Source of the DNA: Scleropages formosus
Lineage: Eukaryota; Chordata; Actinopteri; Osteoglossiformes; Osteoglossidae
Assembly: GCF_900964775.1 (NCBI RefSeq)
Contig: NC_041808.1
Coordinates: forward strand, 2,991,595 to 3,055,594
DNA length: 64,000 bases
Reading direction: 5' to 3'
Positions 26,061 through 37,125 of this stretch are shown piece by piece. Under the pieces are notes generated by a model. That model had not been told where the DNA came from. It worked only from the letters and a program-made list of their open reading frames with translations, and ran no database searches. Position 1 is the stretch's first letter. Each line of letters begins with the position of its first letter. A program made the translations under genes and the position numbers.

Positions 26061-27335
26061 TATGCAGCCTGAGCGCGTCTCGAGCGCGGTCTGCATATGC
26101 ACAGTAAATTCTAATATTGCTAATGCAGATTTGAAATAATGAGAAAACCGGGGAACCTTTTTCAAGCATCACTGACCATTTTTAAATTATCTTAATAAAC
26201 TTTATTTATAGATCCGCAAATTTCGACCCCCCTTTAAAAAAACAACCAGCAAGTGTATTAGTAAAGAAAGAAACACACACTCTGTTGTCAGTACTGTTAA
26301 TATTTTTTTTTCTGTTATTAATCTTTTTGGATTTCAGGACAGAGCCCAGTCTGGACTGCATCGCTACATGGTCGGTGCCCTTTCCTGTGATGCTGTCATG
26401 CTACCCGAAAGGATGCTGGATCATGGAAGGTGATGGACGAAGGGGTGCCTGACACAGCTCCTGCGCAGGATCGAGACAAAGTGAGAATATTTCTGACACC
26501 AGCAGTGTTTGAACCCGTTCGTCGAGTGCATGAAAACGGTAAATATGATATGTGAAGTGACGGACAGTACTGTCCCTCTGAGTCCAAATCCGGGTTTCAG
26601 TTTTACAGCCTGGGGTGTGACTGAGCCAGTTCTCCCAGGGTGACAGGAGCCGACTGTTTACCCACGAGGCTACGGAACAGGTCGTGTGTAAACACAAAAG
26701 CAGTATGAAATATTAACGCCTGGGCTTTCACTCCCCACGCTGCTTTTATCCATCCTGTGGCCAGAACACACACACACACACACCATTGCTTCTGAAGTCA
26801 TTCACATGGTTGCTGCAGCTAAAGCTTATTCAACAAATCAATGGTTAAACAACAGTGACCCTTTACAGATCTGCTCTACTGCTGTTGGACTGCTGTCCCT
26901 CCCGCTGCAGAAATTTTAACAATGAATTTGCCAGAGAATGTGAGCACTTTCTGTTTTTAACACCTCCCACTTCCCTCCAGTATGTTACTTAACACTCAAA
27001 AAACACTTCATTCCCAAAGATAATTATTCCATATATTTGTTCCCCAGACAGCAGGTGCATATTCAGTTCATAAGGTACTTCATCAATTAAATAACTCAAA
27101 AAATGTGAAGGGTCCCTGGTGATGCTGATAGCAAATTATTCATTGTGATGTGGTTCAAATGGGCTGGAGGGATCTGTCGAAATGTAAACTTCTAATTTCT
27201 TTCTTTCATATTTACAGTCAAGTTGGCCCTGTTGCATTTCACATCATGAGCTTAGCAGCAGGAATCAGAATTCAAGTGCAGTAAAACACTTCAAATAGAA
27301 AAGAAAGGTGCACAGAAATACAGGTCCAATCATCT
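26061..27335. other. Intergenic DNA between HID1 and MTNAP1
   Basis: This is the 5' flank of HID1 and 3' flank of MTNAP1. It has a short CA run near 26768 and AT-rich stretches. I see no exon, SINE or other recognisable element. Confidence 0.5.
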
Positions 27336-27341
27336 TTTATT
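27336..27341 (-). terminator. Polyadenylation signal, MTNAP1
   Basis: AATAAA on the minus strand lies about 226 nt after the MTNAP1 stop codon (27567), a normal spacing for a short 3' UTR. Confidence 0.5.
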
Positions 27342-27566
27342 TTACTGAGAATTTTCGGGGTAAACTCAAATTGTGGAATACCATTTTCTTAGTCCAATGA
27401 TCTGACATTTCATATTTTCTATTTAATAAACAAACAATGCATGTAAAGATTAAATAAATGGAATGACACTAGCAGGCACATGATCAAGATGCCCTCCCAC
27501 CACGAAGTCCAAACCCAGAGGGATTCCTTCCCCGGTCGGCGAGCAGCTCCTGCGAGATCCAGCTCT

Positions 27567-30064
27567 TCAGTGGTACTTTCTCCAGCGCTCATGTTCTACC
27601 AAAAGAAAGGAGAATCAAACGTTAATTTCCAAACCTGAGCAGCGTTTGAAAAAACGTGTCAAAAGTAAAAAGTTGGTCACTAGTCAAGCCGTACTCACTG
27701 AAGTCGGGGTAACTCCACAGGTAACTCAGGACGCAGCAGCCAGCCAGCAGCATGGCCACCCCGCCGATGGCCCCTCTCCGGACATCGACGTACTTACTGT
27801 GGTACCACTGCCATCCTGCTAGGAGAAGAGCCGCACCACACCCAGCAAGGTTACAAGTCTGACAGTGAAACATCACAACCCAAAGGCACAATAAGACCAG
27901 GGTACTTAATACATGGTGGCTGATACAGTAGAAGAAGATTACTTTTAAATTTTTTTCAAATTTAACAAGGTAAAACCCTCAGTGCAACCACAAACTGAAC
28001 CAAACTGACAGGTGCTGCCCAACTAAACAGTCAAAGTGACAATGACAGACGATCATCATTATCGAGGGGACAAACTCACCTTTCCGGAGCAATGCCACGC
28101 CCTGTCGGGGGGTAGGTAGGGGTCGTGACATCAGCCACGTTGGCAGCTCCGCAAGCCTGAGCTCCAAGAGAGCTCGCTCAGTCACACTACCTACACACAC
28201 GCACACACAGTCTGTTAGCATCAAGCTACGTGTAGCAGAGCAAAACTGGACCTGTGAGTTTGTTAGAATAAACCTGAGCACTGCAGAACAAGAGCAGTTT
28301 ATTAGTGTCTTAACACAAAACTACAGAATGTGCGGTAAAAGTCGGTAAGTCGCTCTGTTAGCATAAAGCAGCCCGGCCAGCTGTTTTTAAATGACTCACA
28401 ATGTGCACAGAGTTGAGGAAAACAACTGCTGAAATACTACACCGGGCCACAAACGTAAGGAAATTCCAGCAAAAAAAAAGGTACTGTGTTTGTAAAAGCA
28501 GAGTGCCTTTCAATGGTGGGAGGTATTCCACAAAGCAAGATTACCATGGGTACTGAAAAACTGAAAAGCAGTGGGGATTTTTCAATGGCAGGTGAGGTTA
28601 GGATTGTAGCCACTGAACAGTCTTGTCTGGCACCTGAAGTTAGAGGAATAATTTGAGCCATCTTGCATCACAGAACACCTCGCAGCACTGACAAACACCT
28701 GAACGCAAGCACTGGCCGGGTCACTGGAGTGCAGGTGGGTGTGTTGTTTGGTCTCAGCCGTGGCGTTGACCAAACTCTTTGCAGGTCAAGCGAGGCCCGA
28801 ATCGGTGGATCGGGGAAGGTGTTCTGCCTGTGTCATCTCAAATGTGGGCCAACGCCCAATCTAGAAATCTAACGAGCCACAATTCCACATGCTGTACCTT
28901 GAACCTGTCGTGCAATTGGCTGCACTGGCGGAGGCTTTCTCTGCACGTGCTCGGTGGGGCACCACAAGGGAAGCATGGAGAAGCCTATACCGCGGTAGGA
29001 GGTAGCCAACTCCGGTGTCCACTCCAGGCCAGCAACACGGCTCCCTCGCCCGCACGGCTCCCACAGCGCACCTGCGGGGTTGTGGCAGGGGGCAGAGCCA
29101 TCGTTGGCTCTAGGAAACAAGTTCTCGGGTCTTTGCTTGGACAAAAGCCCGGCCTGGTTGACCAGAATCGGGGAACTTTGAGGTTCCACTTCTTGGAAAG
29201 CGGGTCCAACCCCGAGGGCAGCTTCGCTCAGATCAGCCGTGAGAAGACGTCTGCAGCTCTTGCCAGTTAAACCGTTTTTAATATGATCCCACACATCCGT
29301 CTTGGTCCCCTTATGGCCCCAAATGTGGCATTCAGCGGGAGCTGACCTGCTGTTGGCCATTTCTTGAGCACGGAGTTCCCTCCCAGCTCCTTCTGCCTTA
29401 CCATTTGATGACAGTGACCCAAGTAACAACTTCTGCGTCACAGCACCATCCTCGTTCAAAGGACCAAACGGCATGCACGTCTGCTGCATCTCCGTATCCG
29501 GAGCCTTCCGCTTGCGCTGCCCTTTCTTTGTACTTTCGCGGCTTCTCACCTTGTCCGCGGTCCCACTGTGGATGTCCGTTTTTAGGGACGCTGACCCCCT
29601 TCCCTTTTGTGCAGACACCACCTCCCTGCCACCTCCAGGTCGACTGCTTTTATCTGACTCTTCCGTTTTCATCATCTCCTGCTCCTGTACCTTGGGTTTG
29701 ACCTTAGGTGGACCACTAGAAAGGTCAAATTTTGGGAGATTTTTCGGTGTGATGTTTTTGTTTGGGCTTACCTTTGGTACCACAGTCTTCACCGAGAGAC
29801 GTGTGCTCTTTTTCTTCACGGCAGGGGAAGTCACCGTTCCTGTCAAGTCTGTATTTGAAAACCCCTCCGGCATCACTGCTGTCGTCCTCCTCTCCGAAGC
29901 AGCGTGTTCAAGGACAGGGCTGCGTGACTCCGAAGGGGCCACCGAGCTTTTTGTCGCCTTGGCAACAGGTGCCATTTTGCAGTGAGGAAGGTGAGTTTTT
30001 AGCCTCTTGAAAGGCCTGCCACAAAATGGACACAGCTCCCTCTGGCCAGTCCCTGACTCCTTGT
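27567..30064 (-). CDS. mtnap1: MTNAP1 (C17orf80) with ATP5MF-like C-terminus (first exon not found)
   Basis: This is the orthologue of human C17orf80, a mitochondrial nucleoid-associated membrane protein. Exons (minus): 30064-28898, 28190-28080, 27818-27699 and 27595-27567, all in phase, giving 474 codons without the first exon. The long exon opens with a zinc-finger-like CPFCGRPFKRLKTHLPHCKM (human: [20 protein letters not shown]). A basic, disordered Lys/Ser/Pro stretch follows, then GLEWTPELATSYRGIGF as in human. The last three exons give LLELRLAELPTWLMSR, YHSKYVDVRRGAIGGVAMLL, AGCCVLSYLW and KHERWRKYH*. These follow ATP synthase subunit f (ATP5MF), including its single membrane helix and its KHERxRKYH end. 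The 5' acceptor at 30064 is in phase 1, so the start codon lies in an upstream exon that I could not place. A separate ATP5MF gene at this spot is possible but less likely, because the splice phases continue from the long exon. Confidence 0.85.
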
Positions 30065-30154
30065 CTGCTTTACAAACACAGTGAAAACAAACATAAAGCA
30101 CTGAGCTGCCATCTTGTTTGTCCTGTATTGCATTCTGCCAAATACACACCCACC

Positions 30155-30353
30155 ATCCGAACCCCTTGTCCCATAGGGGATCGCAAGGAGCCGGAGCCTA
30201 CCCGGCAAAAAAGGGCGTAAGGCTGGAGGGAGAGGGGACACACCCAGGACGGGACGCCAGTCCATCGCAAGGCACCCCAAGCGGGACTCGAACCCCAGAC
30301 CCACCGGAGAGCAGGACCCAGTCCGACCCACTCACTGCGCCACCGTGCCCCCC
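30155..30353 (-). repeat. tRNA-derived SINE, family 1, copy 2
   Basis: The minus strand starts GGGGGGCACGGTGGCGCAGT (A-box side), has GGGGTTCGAGTCCCGCTTGG (B box), then GATGGACTGGCGTCCCGTCC, and ends CCCTATGGGACAAGGGGTTC. It sits just upstream of the MTNAP1 long exon, inside its 5' intron. Confidence 0.8.
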
Positions 30354-30364
30354 TTCTGCCAAAT

Positions 30365-31250
30365 AACTTTCTTGAAAGCAAAGATTCATATTATTATCAC
30401 TTGACTAAGTGTATCAGAAGCGATGGAAAACAAATAATACCATTTTTGTGTTTGTTTTTTAAAATTCAAAATTCCCCATCTATCCTTTCTCAAAACACTA
30501 TATGTCCTAGAAACTTTCACATCTCCATTGTAACAGTAAAACAGCATGCATTAAGCAAACTTAAAAAAAGTTATTTAAAAAAACTGAACGTACATTCAGG
30601 AAGAATTTAGTTAAGTTTAGGAATTAAACCCACCATCAGAATATCAAAGTTGTAGGTCACGAATAAAACAGGTACATGATGAATTTTATGTGTGACAAAA
30701 ACACTTATTTTAAAAGTTTACAATTTAAAATTCAAAAATGTTAAACATTTCAAGCCTGCTACCCACCTGAAACCATACTTTTTTTTCTCTCCTGATCACA
30801 CTGTAGGAAATACAGCACATTTAGCAGTTTAACCTTTGACTTGTTTATATTCGAGAAGACGCTCATCATGATCAGACTTTTAAGCTGCTAGACCAGCTAA
30901 CCGTGCACGTGCTTGGCAGCATGCTAGTAAAGCTTTAATAAAATTACTCGCTCGTCACATAAGGTTCACGGTTTAGAGAAGTGATGTAAAACTAACTGAG
31001 CGAATTTAGCCCACTTACAGGTACACTGCCTACACAGAAGTGGTATTAGAAAACAAACACGCATTAATTTAAGGACCCTACGGAGGCTTAAATTGCGCCT
31101 GATTATTTTGATTCTCAACCGTTACGCAAGGGACAATTTAACAACTCCCCGTTTATAAAAGAACTGTGCTATGAATATATATATAGGATTTTCTTTGTTG
31201 GTTTGTTAAAAAACACAATGTCGTTTCTACTATGAGGTACAGGTGTATAC
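30365..31250. other. AT-rich 5' intron/flank of MTNAP1
   Basis: This is AT-rich DNA with no exon I can support. It should contain or border the first MTNAP1 intron, since the long exon needs an upstream start codon. No splice donor could be tied to it with confidence. Confidence 0.4.
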
Positions 31251-31560
31251 AGAATAGGTGGCCGGCTCACGCCTGTGCAGTCTAGGTGCCCATCCTTACA
31301 GCGCATGTGCAATGTGGGTCCTAACACCGCTGCGCAAGCGTACTAACATTTTCATGTGGACGCGTAATAGGTGGCTGAGTTACGCCTGTGCGGACCGTAA
31401 GCGGCAGCCTTTATGGCGCATGCGCCTAGTAATTTTCCCTGTAGAGACAAGACGGCTGCGGAGTAGGTGGCCAGCTCGCGCCTGTTCGGCCCGCCGTCGC
31501 CCGTCCTCACTGCGCATGTGCGACGTCATGTAAACAGCAGCAGCTGGGAAGAGGAGACGG
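31251..31560. promoter_or_regulatory. Shared MTNAP1/VCF1 promoter with repeated NRF1-like modules
   Basis: The two genes diverge from here. Three related blocks begin with TAGGTGGC at 31255, 31368 and 31464. Each continues with a (C/T)(A/C)CGCCTGT(G/T)C or CGCGCCTGTTC word and ends in an NRF1-like palindrome: GCGCATGTGC (31301), GCGCATGCGC (31416) and TGCGCATGTGCG (31511). An extra TGCGCAAGCG lies at 31331, and CGACGTCATG, a CRE-like site, at 31521. NRF1 drives nuclear genes of mitochondrial proteins, which fits MTNAP1. A possible VCF1 first-exon donor (GAGACG|gtgagg) follows near 31558. Confidence 0.65.
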
Positions 31561-32171
31561 TGAGGGGCGACAGACTGGGCACGTCGTGGTGTGGGAGCCG
31601 GCAGGAGCACCTCTCGCCAGATACAAGTCTTTTTTTCGGTTCCTGTTAACAGAGAAGGCCTTTAAGATTACGGACTAAATGATTTTGCGCGTGACTCGCC
31701 GTTTTATGACGGATTAGCCGCCATGGGTTTGTGAGGCGCCGCGCCGGGAAGTGTGAGAGACTCAGACTGTGTTCGGCGAGGGGCGCGAGACCATTTTTTT
31801 GTGTGCAGCACGTTCGTTCCGGGTCCGCGGTTTTCATTCTCCTCCTGCGTCCAGGTGCTGTGGCACAAACGTGTCTTTTTTTCTTCTTCTTTCACTGACT
31901 CACTCTCTCTCTCTCTCTCTCTCGCTCTCTGTCGCTCTCTGTCTCTGTCTGTCCGTCTTGCTCGCGTGTGTCTCCGTCGGCCGCGCGCGGGGAGGTCTTC
32001 TCGTTCCGGCACTTCCGCTTCGCACCGCGTGCCTTCTTCCTGCATGTTCGTGTGCTTTTAACATGAATTGACCTCGTTTCCAACATCCTGCTCCGTGGAA
32101 CCCTGCCTGTAGTCTAGAGCAGCTGTGGGCCTGGGGACGTGTCCGGCTCTGTGGGAGCAGTAGGAGTAGTC

Positions 32172-32362
32172 ACAGTGTTCGGGTGGGGCTCGAGCTGTTG
32201 CCTTGGACCCAAAGGTCGCAGGTTCGAATCCCACCTCCTCTGTAGTACCCGTGAGCAAGGTACTTACCAGTGCCAGTTGTAAAAATGGGTGAATCACTGT
32301 GGGTACGTTAACACTGCAAGCCTCCTGGAGAAAAGCGTTGGCTACGTGAAGTGATGTAAATG
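32172..32362 (+). repeat. tRNA-type SINE, family 3
   Basis: It has GGTCGCAGGTTCGAATCCCA (B box), TGAGCAAGGTACTTACCAGT, AAAAATGGGTGAATCACTGTG and the tail GAGAAAAGCGTTGGCTACGTG. It lies upstream of the VCF1 start codon, in the 5' intron or untranslated region. Confidence 0.75.
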
Positions 32363-32620
32363 TGGGAGGTGAACGGACAAACAGTAAATGGGACACGGAG
32401 CAGTAAACTTCTTCTCTTTGTCCTCCTTTCTGTCCATCTGAAGGCTCTTCAACAGTGATGTGGGTCCGTGGAGTCCAGTCTGAGGAAAGGGCCGATCGCC
32501 AGTAGACCGTGATCACCCGGCGCCTTCGAAGCCTCCCGCACGTTTTGGACCGGATCTGGACCAGGTTCAGACGCGAGGTGTGTTCATCTTCCCCCTGCAC
32601 CTGGAAGACAGCCCTTTTAG

Positions 32621-33413
32621 ATGTTAACAGACAGCAGGTGAGAGTCCCGCCCAGCACCGAGCACTAAAATGAGTGATCTGGGTTCGAAAGACCCCTGAGT
32701 GCCTGTGTACATTTGTATGCTTTTTTTTTTCGTAGTTTCCATTGGTTAACTTGCATAATTGTTGTCTCATGGCCATTGGTTGTGCTTTTGCTGTTTTATT
32801 TCTGCACTTATGTATAAATAGAAAAAGGGCTCTTAATATTAATAAAATTATTATTATTATTATTATTATTATTAGGAAACGCAAGCGCAACAGTGGCAGT
32901 GAAGACAGCCAGACTGTTCCTCAGGCCAAGAGATCAGGAGGAGGTCACTCGATCTTCCCTGAGTTTGGTCGTGATGTCTGGGACTCTGAGGTGAGAGGGC
33001 AGGACGTCCCTGTTGACCAAAATCCCCCCTCAGTGCACCGTATGTGGCCAACATCTCATATTTTCTTCTTGATAATAAAATATTGGAAACGCAGTACTAG
33101 TGTGTTGAGGTTGTGGACATAAAAAAAAAAAAAACATAAATTGCATTTGCATGACCTTTAGTCAGGAATGGTTATCGAATCAAACACTCAAAGAATCCAT
33201 TTGAAAGTTGTGTGTTACTTTTCTGTTACCATCTAATGTTCTGGTCGTTAATGACATCACGGTGGCACAGCGAGTAGCGCGGCTGTCTGACAGCGCCTGG
33301 GTGGTGCGAGAGAGCGTGGGTTTGATCCCCACTCAGTCTGTGTGGAGTTTGCGTGTTCTACCTGTGTGGGTTTCCTCCCACAGTCCAAAGATGTGCTGTT
33401 CAGGTTCCCCCAT

Positions 33414-33452
<39 letters not shown>

Positions 33453-33930
33453 ATGAGTGACCCAGTGTATCTAGCAGTGTAAGTCACCACGGTGAATAAG
33501 GTCTGTGGGCTGATCATACTAAATAGAGTTTATTGGAAATTATTTTGGAGAAAAGTGTCTTCTAAATGTAATGTCATGTCCTGTTGGTCAGTAGTTAAAA
33601 ATGTGGATTTTTCTTAACCGTCTCTGGGGGCCACTCCTATAAGCCCCTGTTTCTGTTCTCTCTTCCTGTGAGCAGTCGTCCAGCAGCGACAGCGGGGTCA
33701 GCAGCCCCGAGCAGTCAGCCGGCGGCAGCAGCGGTGCCAGCGGTGGCAGCATCCAGTCCACAGACAGCGGGGGACACTGCTCCACACAGGGACCCTGCAG
33801 TCCAGCTGGCTCCGCCCACATCGCCGAGGAGTCGTTCGTGAACCCGGGACCCTACCACCACATCAACCGCATCCTGCGGGAGGCGCACTTCAACAGCCTG
33901 CAGACCCGGGGCCAGCCAGGCGCCACATGA
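32621..33930 (+). CDS. vcf1: VCF1/FAM104A, nuclear cofactor of p97/VCP (complete)
   Basis: VCF1 binds the p97/VCP ATPase through a conserved C-terminal helix and promotes its entry into the nucleus. Three coding exons (32621-32637, 32876-32990 and 33676-33930) give 128 aa. The start MLTDSRKRKRN matches the human isoform beginning MLTENRKRRRN, which fixes the first tiny coding exon (17 nt). The basic RKRKRN and QAKR clusters are nuclear-localisation candidates. An acidic and Ser/Gly-rich middle follows (DSESSSDSGVSS...), and the C-terminus PYHHINRILREAHFNSLQTR matches the human p97-binding end. The gene is head-to-head with MTNAP1, as in human. The middle-exon acceptor is built from a TTA microsatellite. 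A longer human-like isoform with an upstream start is not visible. Confidence 0.9.
32847..32875 (+). repeat. (TTA)n microsatellite forming a splice acceptor
   Basis: About nine ATT units run straight into the AG at 32874-32875 that starts the VCF1 middle coding exon. No ordinary pyrimidine tract stands between repeat and exon. Confidence 0.85.
33255..33575 (+). repeat. tRNA-type SINE, family 2, with internal (GT)n
   Basis: The head has GGTGGCACAGCGAGTAGCG (A box) and GTGGGTTTGATCCCCACTC (B box). The body has TGTGTGGAGTTTGCGTGTTC, TTTCCTCCCACAGTCCAAAG, a GT run (33418-33451) and GATGAGTGACCCAGTGTAT. The 3' tail is TTTGGAGAAAAGTGTCTTCT followed by AAATGTAATG. It lies in VCF1 intron 2. Confidence 0.85.
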
Positions 33931-36400
33931 CCCTCGATCCCTGCTCCGACCCAGCGGCTCAGAGAGGAGCATGTCCGAGTACCTCAGACTCGCTCAACTC
34001 AACTTCCTGTGCGCCACATAACTTCCTGTCTCCAATTCTGCACCTTTAGCCTGTTTCCAGTATTTACCGGCTCATCCTTGTTTTCTTGTCTCGTCTCATC
34101 CGTTCGTTCGTTGGGGACTGCAGTTTCACAGGCACGTTATCTTGGCTTGGGTGCTAATCCTAATAAAGTAAATATAACCATTATTTGCAATAATGACAAA
34201 ATTTTAATAAAAATGATTGCTCCCTGTTCAGTGTTCACTGCAGAGGTTAGAGTCGAGGTGTAGGAGGCACACGTGGACTTGGGCAGCACAGCTGGCCACC
34301 AGTTGTGTTGTGGTTCGAGTCAATCCTGCGCGTGAGCGATGACAGAGGTCAAACGGACGGCTCCTTTGCCCCCACCCCCACCCCCACCCCCCGCAAGGGG
34401 CGGCTCTTACTCTTTCTCTTGCGAGACTTCTTGCCAAAGCCGTCGGCGTCGCGCTCGCCAGCTTATTGTAGACGTCTAACAGCAGGGCCCCATTTCAGCA
34501 CAAACTACGACACCGCGCTCGATCAGCTTCACTGGGAAGCTGTGAACGTCCTGCAGGTCGTGTGGTTGGTCCACCCTCTGGACGTGACTCCGCTCTAGCT
34601 GCCCCAGTCAGTCTCACCTGTAACTCTGCACACTGAGCCTCTTTTGGAGAAAGAACTTCCATGTTTGGAGCTGGGATTCGCAGGTCCCCTCCCACTTCAT
34701 CCCAGGAACCACGTCCAACCCCTTCGGGGAGGGGACCGTGCAAGTCCCTTCCCTTGGCGTGGAGGACCCTAAGAGGGATTGATATAAATAGCAATAATGT
34801 GGAGGGGGACCTGTCAGAGCAGAGCAGGAACCTCTTGAGTTGTCCTGAAACTGCAGAGAGACCTAAGAGGTAGTGGTGGTATATCACCCCCCACTGCCTG
34901 ACCACAGCGCTTCATGTGTTAAAGCTCCTGTCTAAATATAGCAGTGCGGAGTCAGCGGGGGTCACGCCGGGAGTCGCTTTGCTGGCTCTAACGAGGAGCG
35001 GTGTGGACAGTGAGACGCGCCATCGTTCGATTGGCTGCCCAGAACGTGTCACAGAAAAAGGGTCACAGGTCACCCTGTATGGTTGACCCCGGTGTGAAGG
35101 CAAAATATTCTGAGTTCACGTTGCAGTCAGCTGCCGATTCTTTGGTCCTGGAACACAGAGCTCCGTCCCACCGGTCTCACCGCTCTAGATGTTGATGCCC
35201 TTTGAGGGGTAAATGTGGTGTGGGGGTTAGGATCGTTGTTACGAGTCCGAGTGTCATGCTCGGGGGGGTGGGGGCTCTGCACTGTCCGCCATGTTTACAC
35301 AAGGCTGTTGACCACCAAGTCCCTGACTGCTGGGAGGGCCAAACCAACATCCAGGGCGGTGTATTTGTTGACCTGCTGCGGACCGAGATGAACACAGCGC
35401 ACAGTTGGAGAAGTTAGGGTCTTGACTCCACGTCCTTCCTTTTCCCAGTATCCTTCCGTGACTTGAACCCTGCTCTTGCGTGTGTCTTGTTGACCATGAC
35501 CGTGTAGTACAGCTTCAGGGACCGGGACCGTGTGCTGTTTGGTCTGACCCCCACCTTTGACCGGCCAGTCGCTGGCCCCCAAGCACTGACCAATCCCTCG
35601 CCACCCCATGGAGCCCAGCCAATCCCCAGTGCCGAGAGTCGAGTGCTCTGCGTGTGACCACTCCCCTTTCACATGGTGCTCACATAGGCTCCACCCCCTG
35701 GTCAGTGCTGCCTCTCTGCTGTCTTACCCTGACACTGTGTTCTCTATACTTGGGAGGGGGTTAATGAATAAAGACAGGATTTGATTACCATGTTTTGTAT
35801 TTAGAATTGTACATGACCTTTTAGCCTACATTGAATTCTGGGATTTTTTTTTTTTTTTAAATTCATCTTACATTTGAAAATAAAACTGTTGGTTTGTAAA
35901 TTTTGGATCTTTTCTTTCTTGTGACTCCTGGTCTGGTCCCATGATCACTCACACTGAAGTGACAGTAAAAGTTTCCCAGCTGTACAAATGGGTAAATCGG
36001 TGTACTTTAGTGTTCAAAACATCACACCGTAAATCACCTTAAAGACAGCAGGTAAATGAATTGATAATTCAAGTGCATTTTTATCCCTCCATTAACCGTC
36101 CTATTCGGTTCAGTGTTATTTTTACACGCACCAGACACACAGTTTGCACTCTTAAAGCCATATATTGATTACTGAAATATAACACTGTCCATCCTATTGG
36201 AGACATGCATAGTGTTATTGCACAGTGGGATTCCTCCTGAGTGTTTATTCAGTACCTGAGAGGTCACTTTCCACCCCTTTGCTTCGCTCCACCTGCCACT
36301 CGCTGCCTGTGCAAGTAATTTAATACCTTATTTATAAAAAAAAATAAAAAAAAATTGCACAAAAAGTGACTGCTGCTGATTATCTTCTGTTGACAAGGTA
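33931..36400 (+). other. VCF1 3' UTR and flank
   Basis: AATAAA signals occur at 34162 and 35767, so the VCF1 3' UTR could be about 240 nt or about 1.85 kb long. A CCCCCAC-repeat lies near 34370. A family-3 SINE tail piece (CCCAGCTGTACAAATGGGTA) lies near 35970-36060. No further coding exon was recognised. Confidence 0.45.
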
Positions 36401-37125
36401 ACAGTGAAGAGAAAATGCATTAGTGACTGTCCTCAGGCAACCAAAGCACACCTGTAACACACACCATGAGACCAGAAAAAAGTGGAAGACAGATGTAATA
36501 AATGAAAAGTGCACAACTCAGAGCGGCGTCTGTAAAACGGAAACTGGGCTCGGTTTGGTGGAAGTCTCGACATTGCCACGGCGACGTATGACACAAACAC
36601 CCTGAATCGGGGCGTAACGCGTAGAGCTCGATGCAGCTCGGCTGGATTGTCCGTCACGGTGACGTAGATCTGTCTCCCACCTCTCGGCTCACGGTTTGGA
36701 CCAATCAGCACAGCTGCTGTGGTCCTCGTTGTCCTCGCGACCTCTGACCCCAACGGGTCAGAATCTGAGCAGCAGCGTCAGGCTGATCAGCCAACCGTGA
36801 GCAAAGCCCTGCCAACCCCTCAAACCTTGATGGTTTCACGCAACGGGCCTCAATTATTCCCTGATAAAAATCAAAGCTTTTTATAGGGACGGCAGCGATG
36901 GCACCGTAAGGCGGAGGATCCCGGGTTCGACCGACTCCACATGGAAAAATACATAAAGAGCTGCAGGTGAGTAAGCCTTTGCAGACAGATGTGTCTGCAT
37001 GCCGTCTCCCATCCCAGTCCTCCCTGCGGTGCAAAAAGGCAGGAAAAATAAAAGAAAAAAAAAACGGAGACCCTGATCTACCCGCGTGTCGTGTCCAGCA
37101 GTGTGACACAGGCGCTCCGGGCCAC
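36401..37125. other. Spacer between VCF1 and TEPSIN; TEPSIN 3' UTR
   Basis: No coding exon is seen. The stretch 36885-36960 resembles a SINE head (GGCAGCGATGGCACCGTAAG with GATCCCGGGTTCGA). The TEPSIN 3' UTR runs leftwards into this region; a minus-strand AATAAA occurs at 36244-36249 but is far from the stop. Confidence 0.4.

Noticed and set aside
28080-28190. A stand-alone ATP5MF gene beginning near 28250
   Set aside because: No convincing start exon was seen, and the acceptor phase matches the donor of the MTNAP1 long exon exactly. It is kept as an alternative in the MTNAP1 entry.
29473-29985. Plus-strand open frame of 170 codons opposite MTNAP1
   Set aside because: It is antisense to the long MTNAP1 exon, with no splice logic or recognisable protein.
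32172-32250. tRNA gene candidates at GGTTCGAATCC words
   Set aside because: These and the similar words at 5570, 8365, 30290, 33320 and 44820 sit inside SINEs with bodies and tails and do not fold as full tRNAs.
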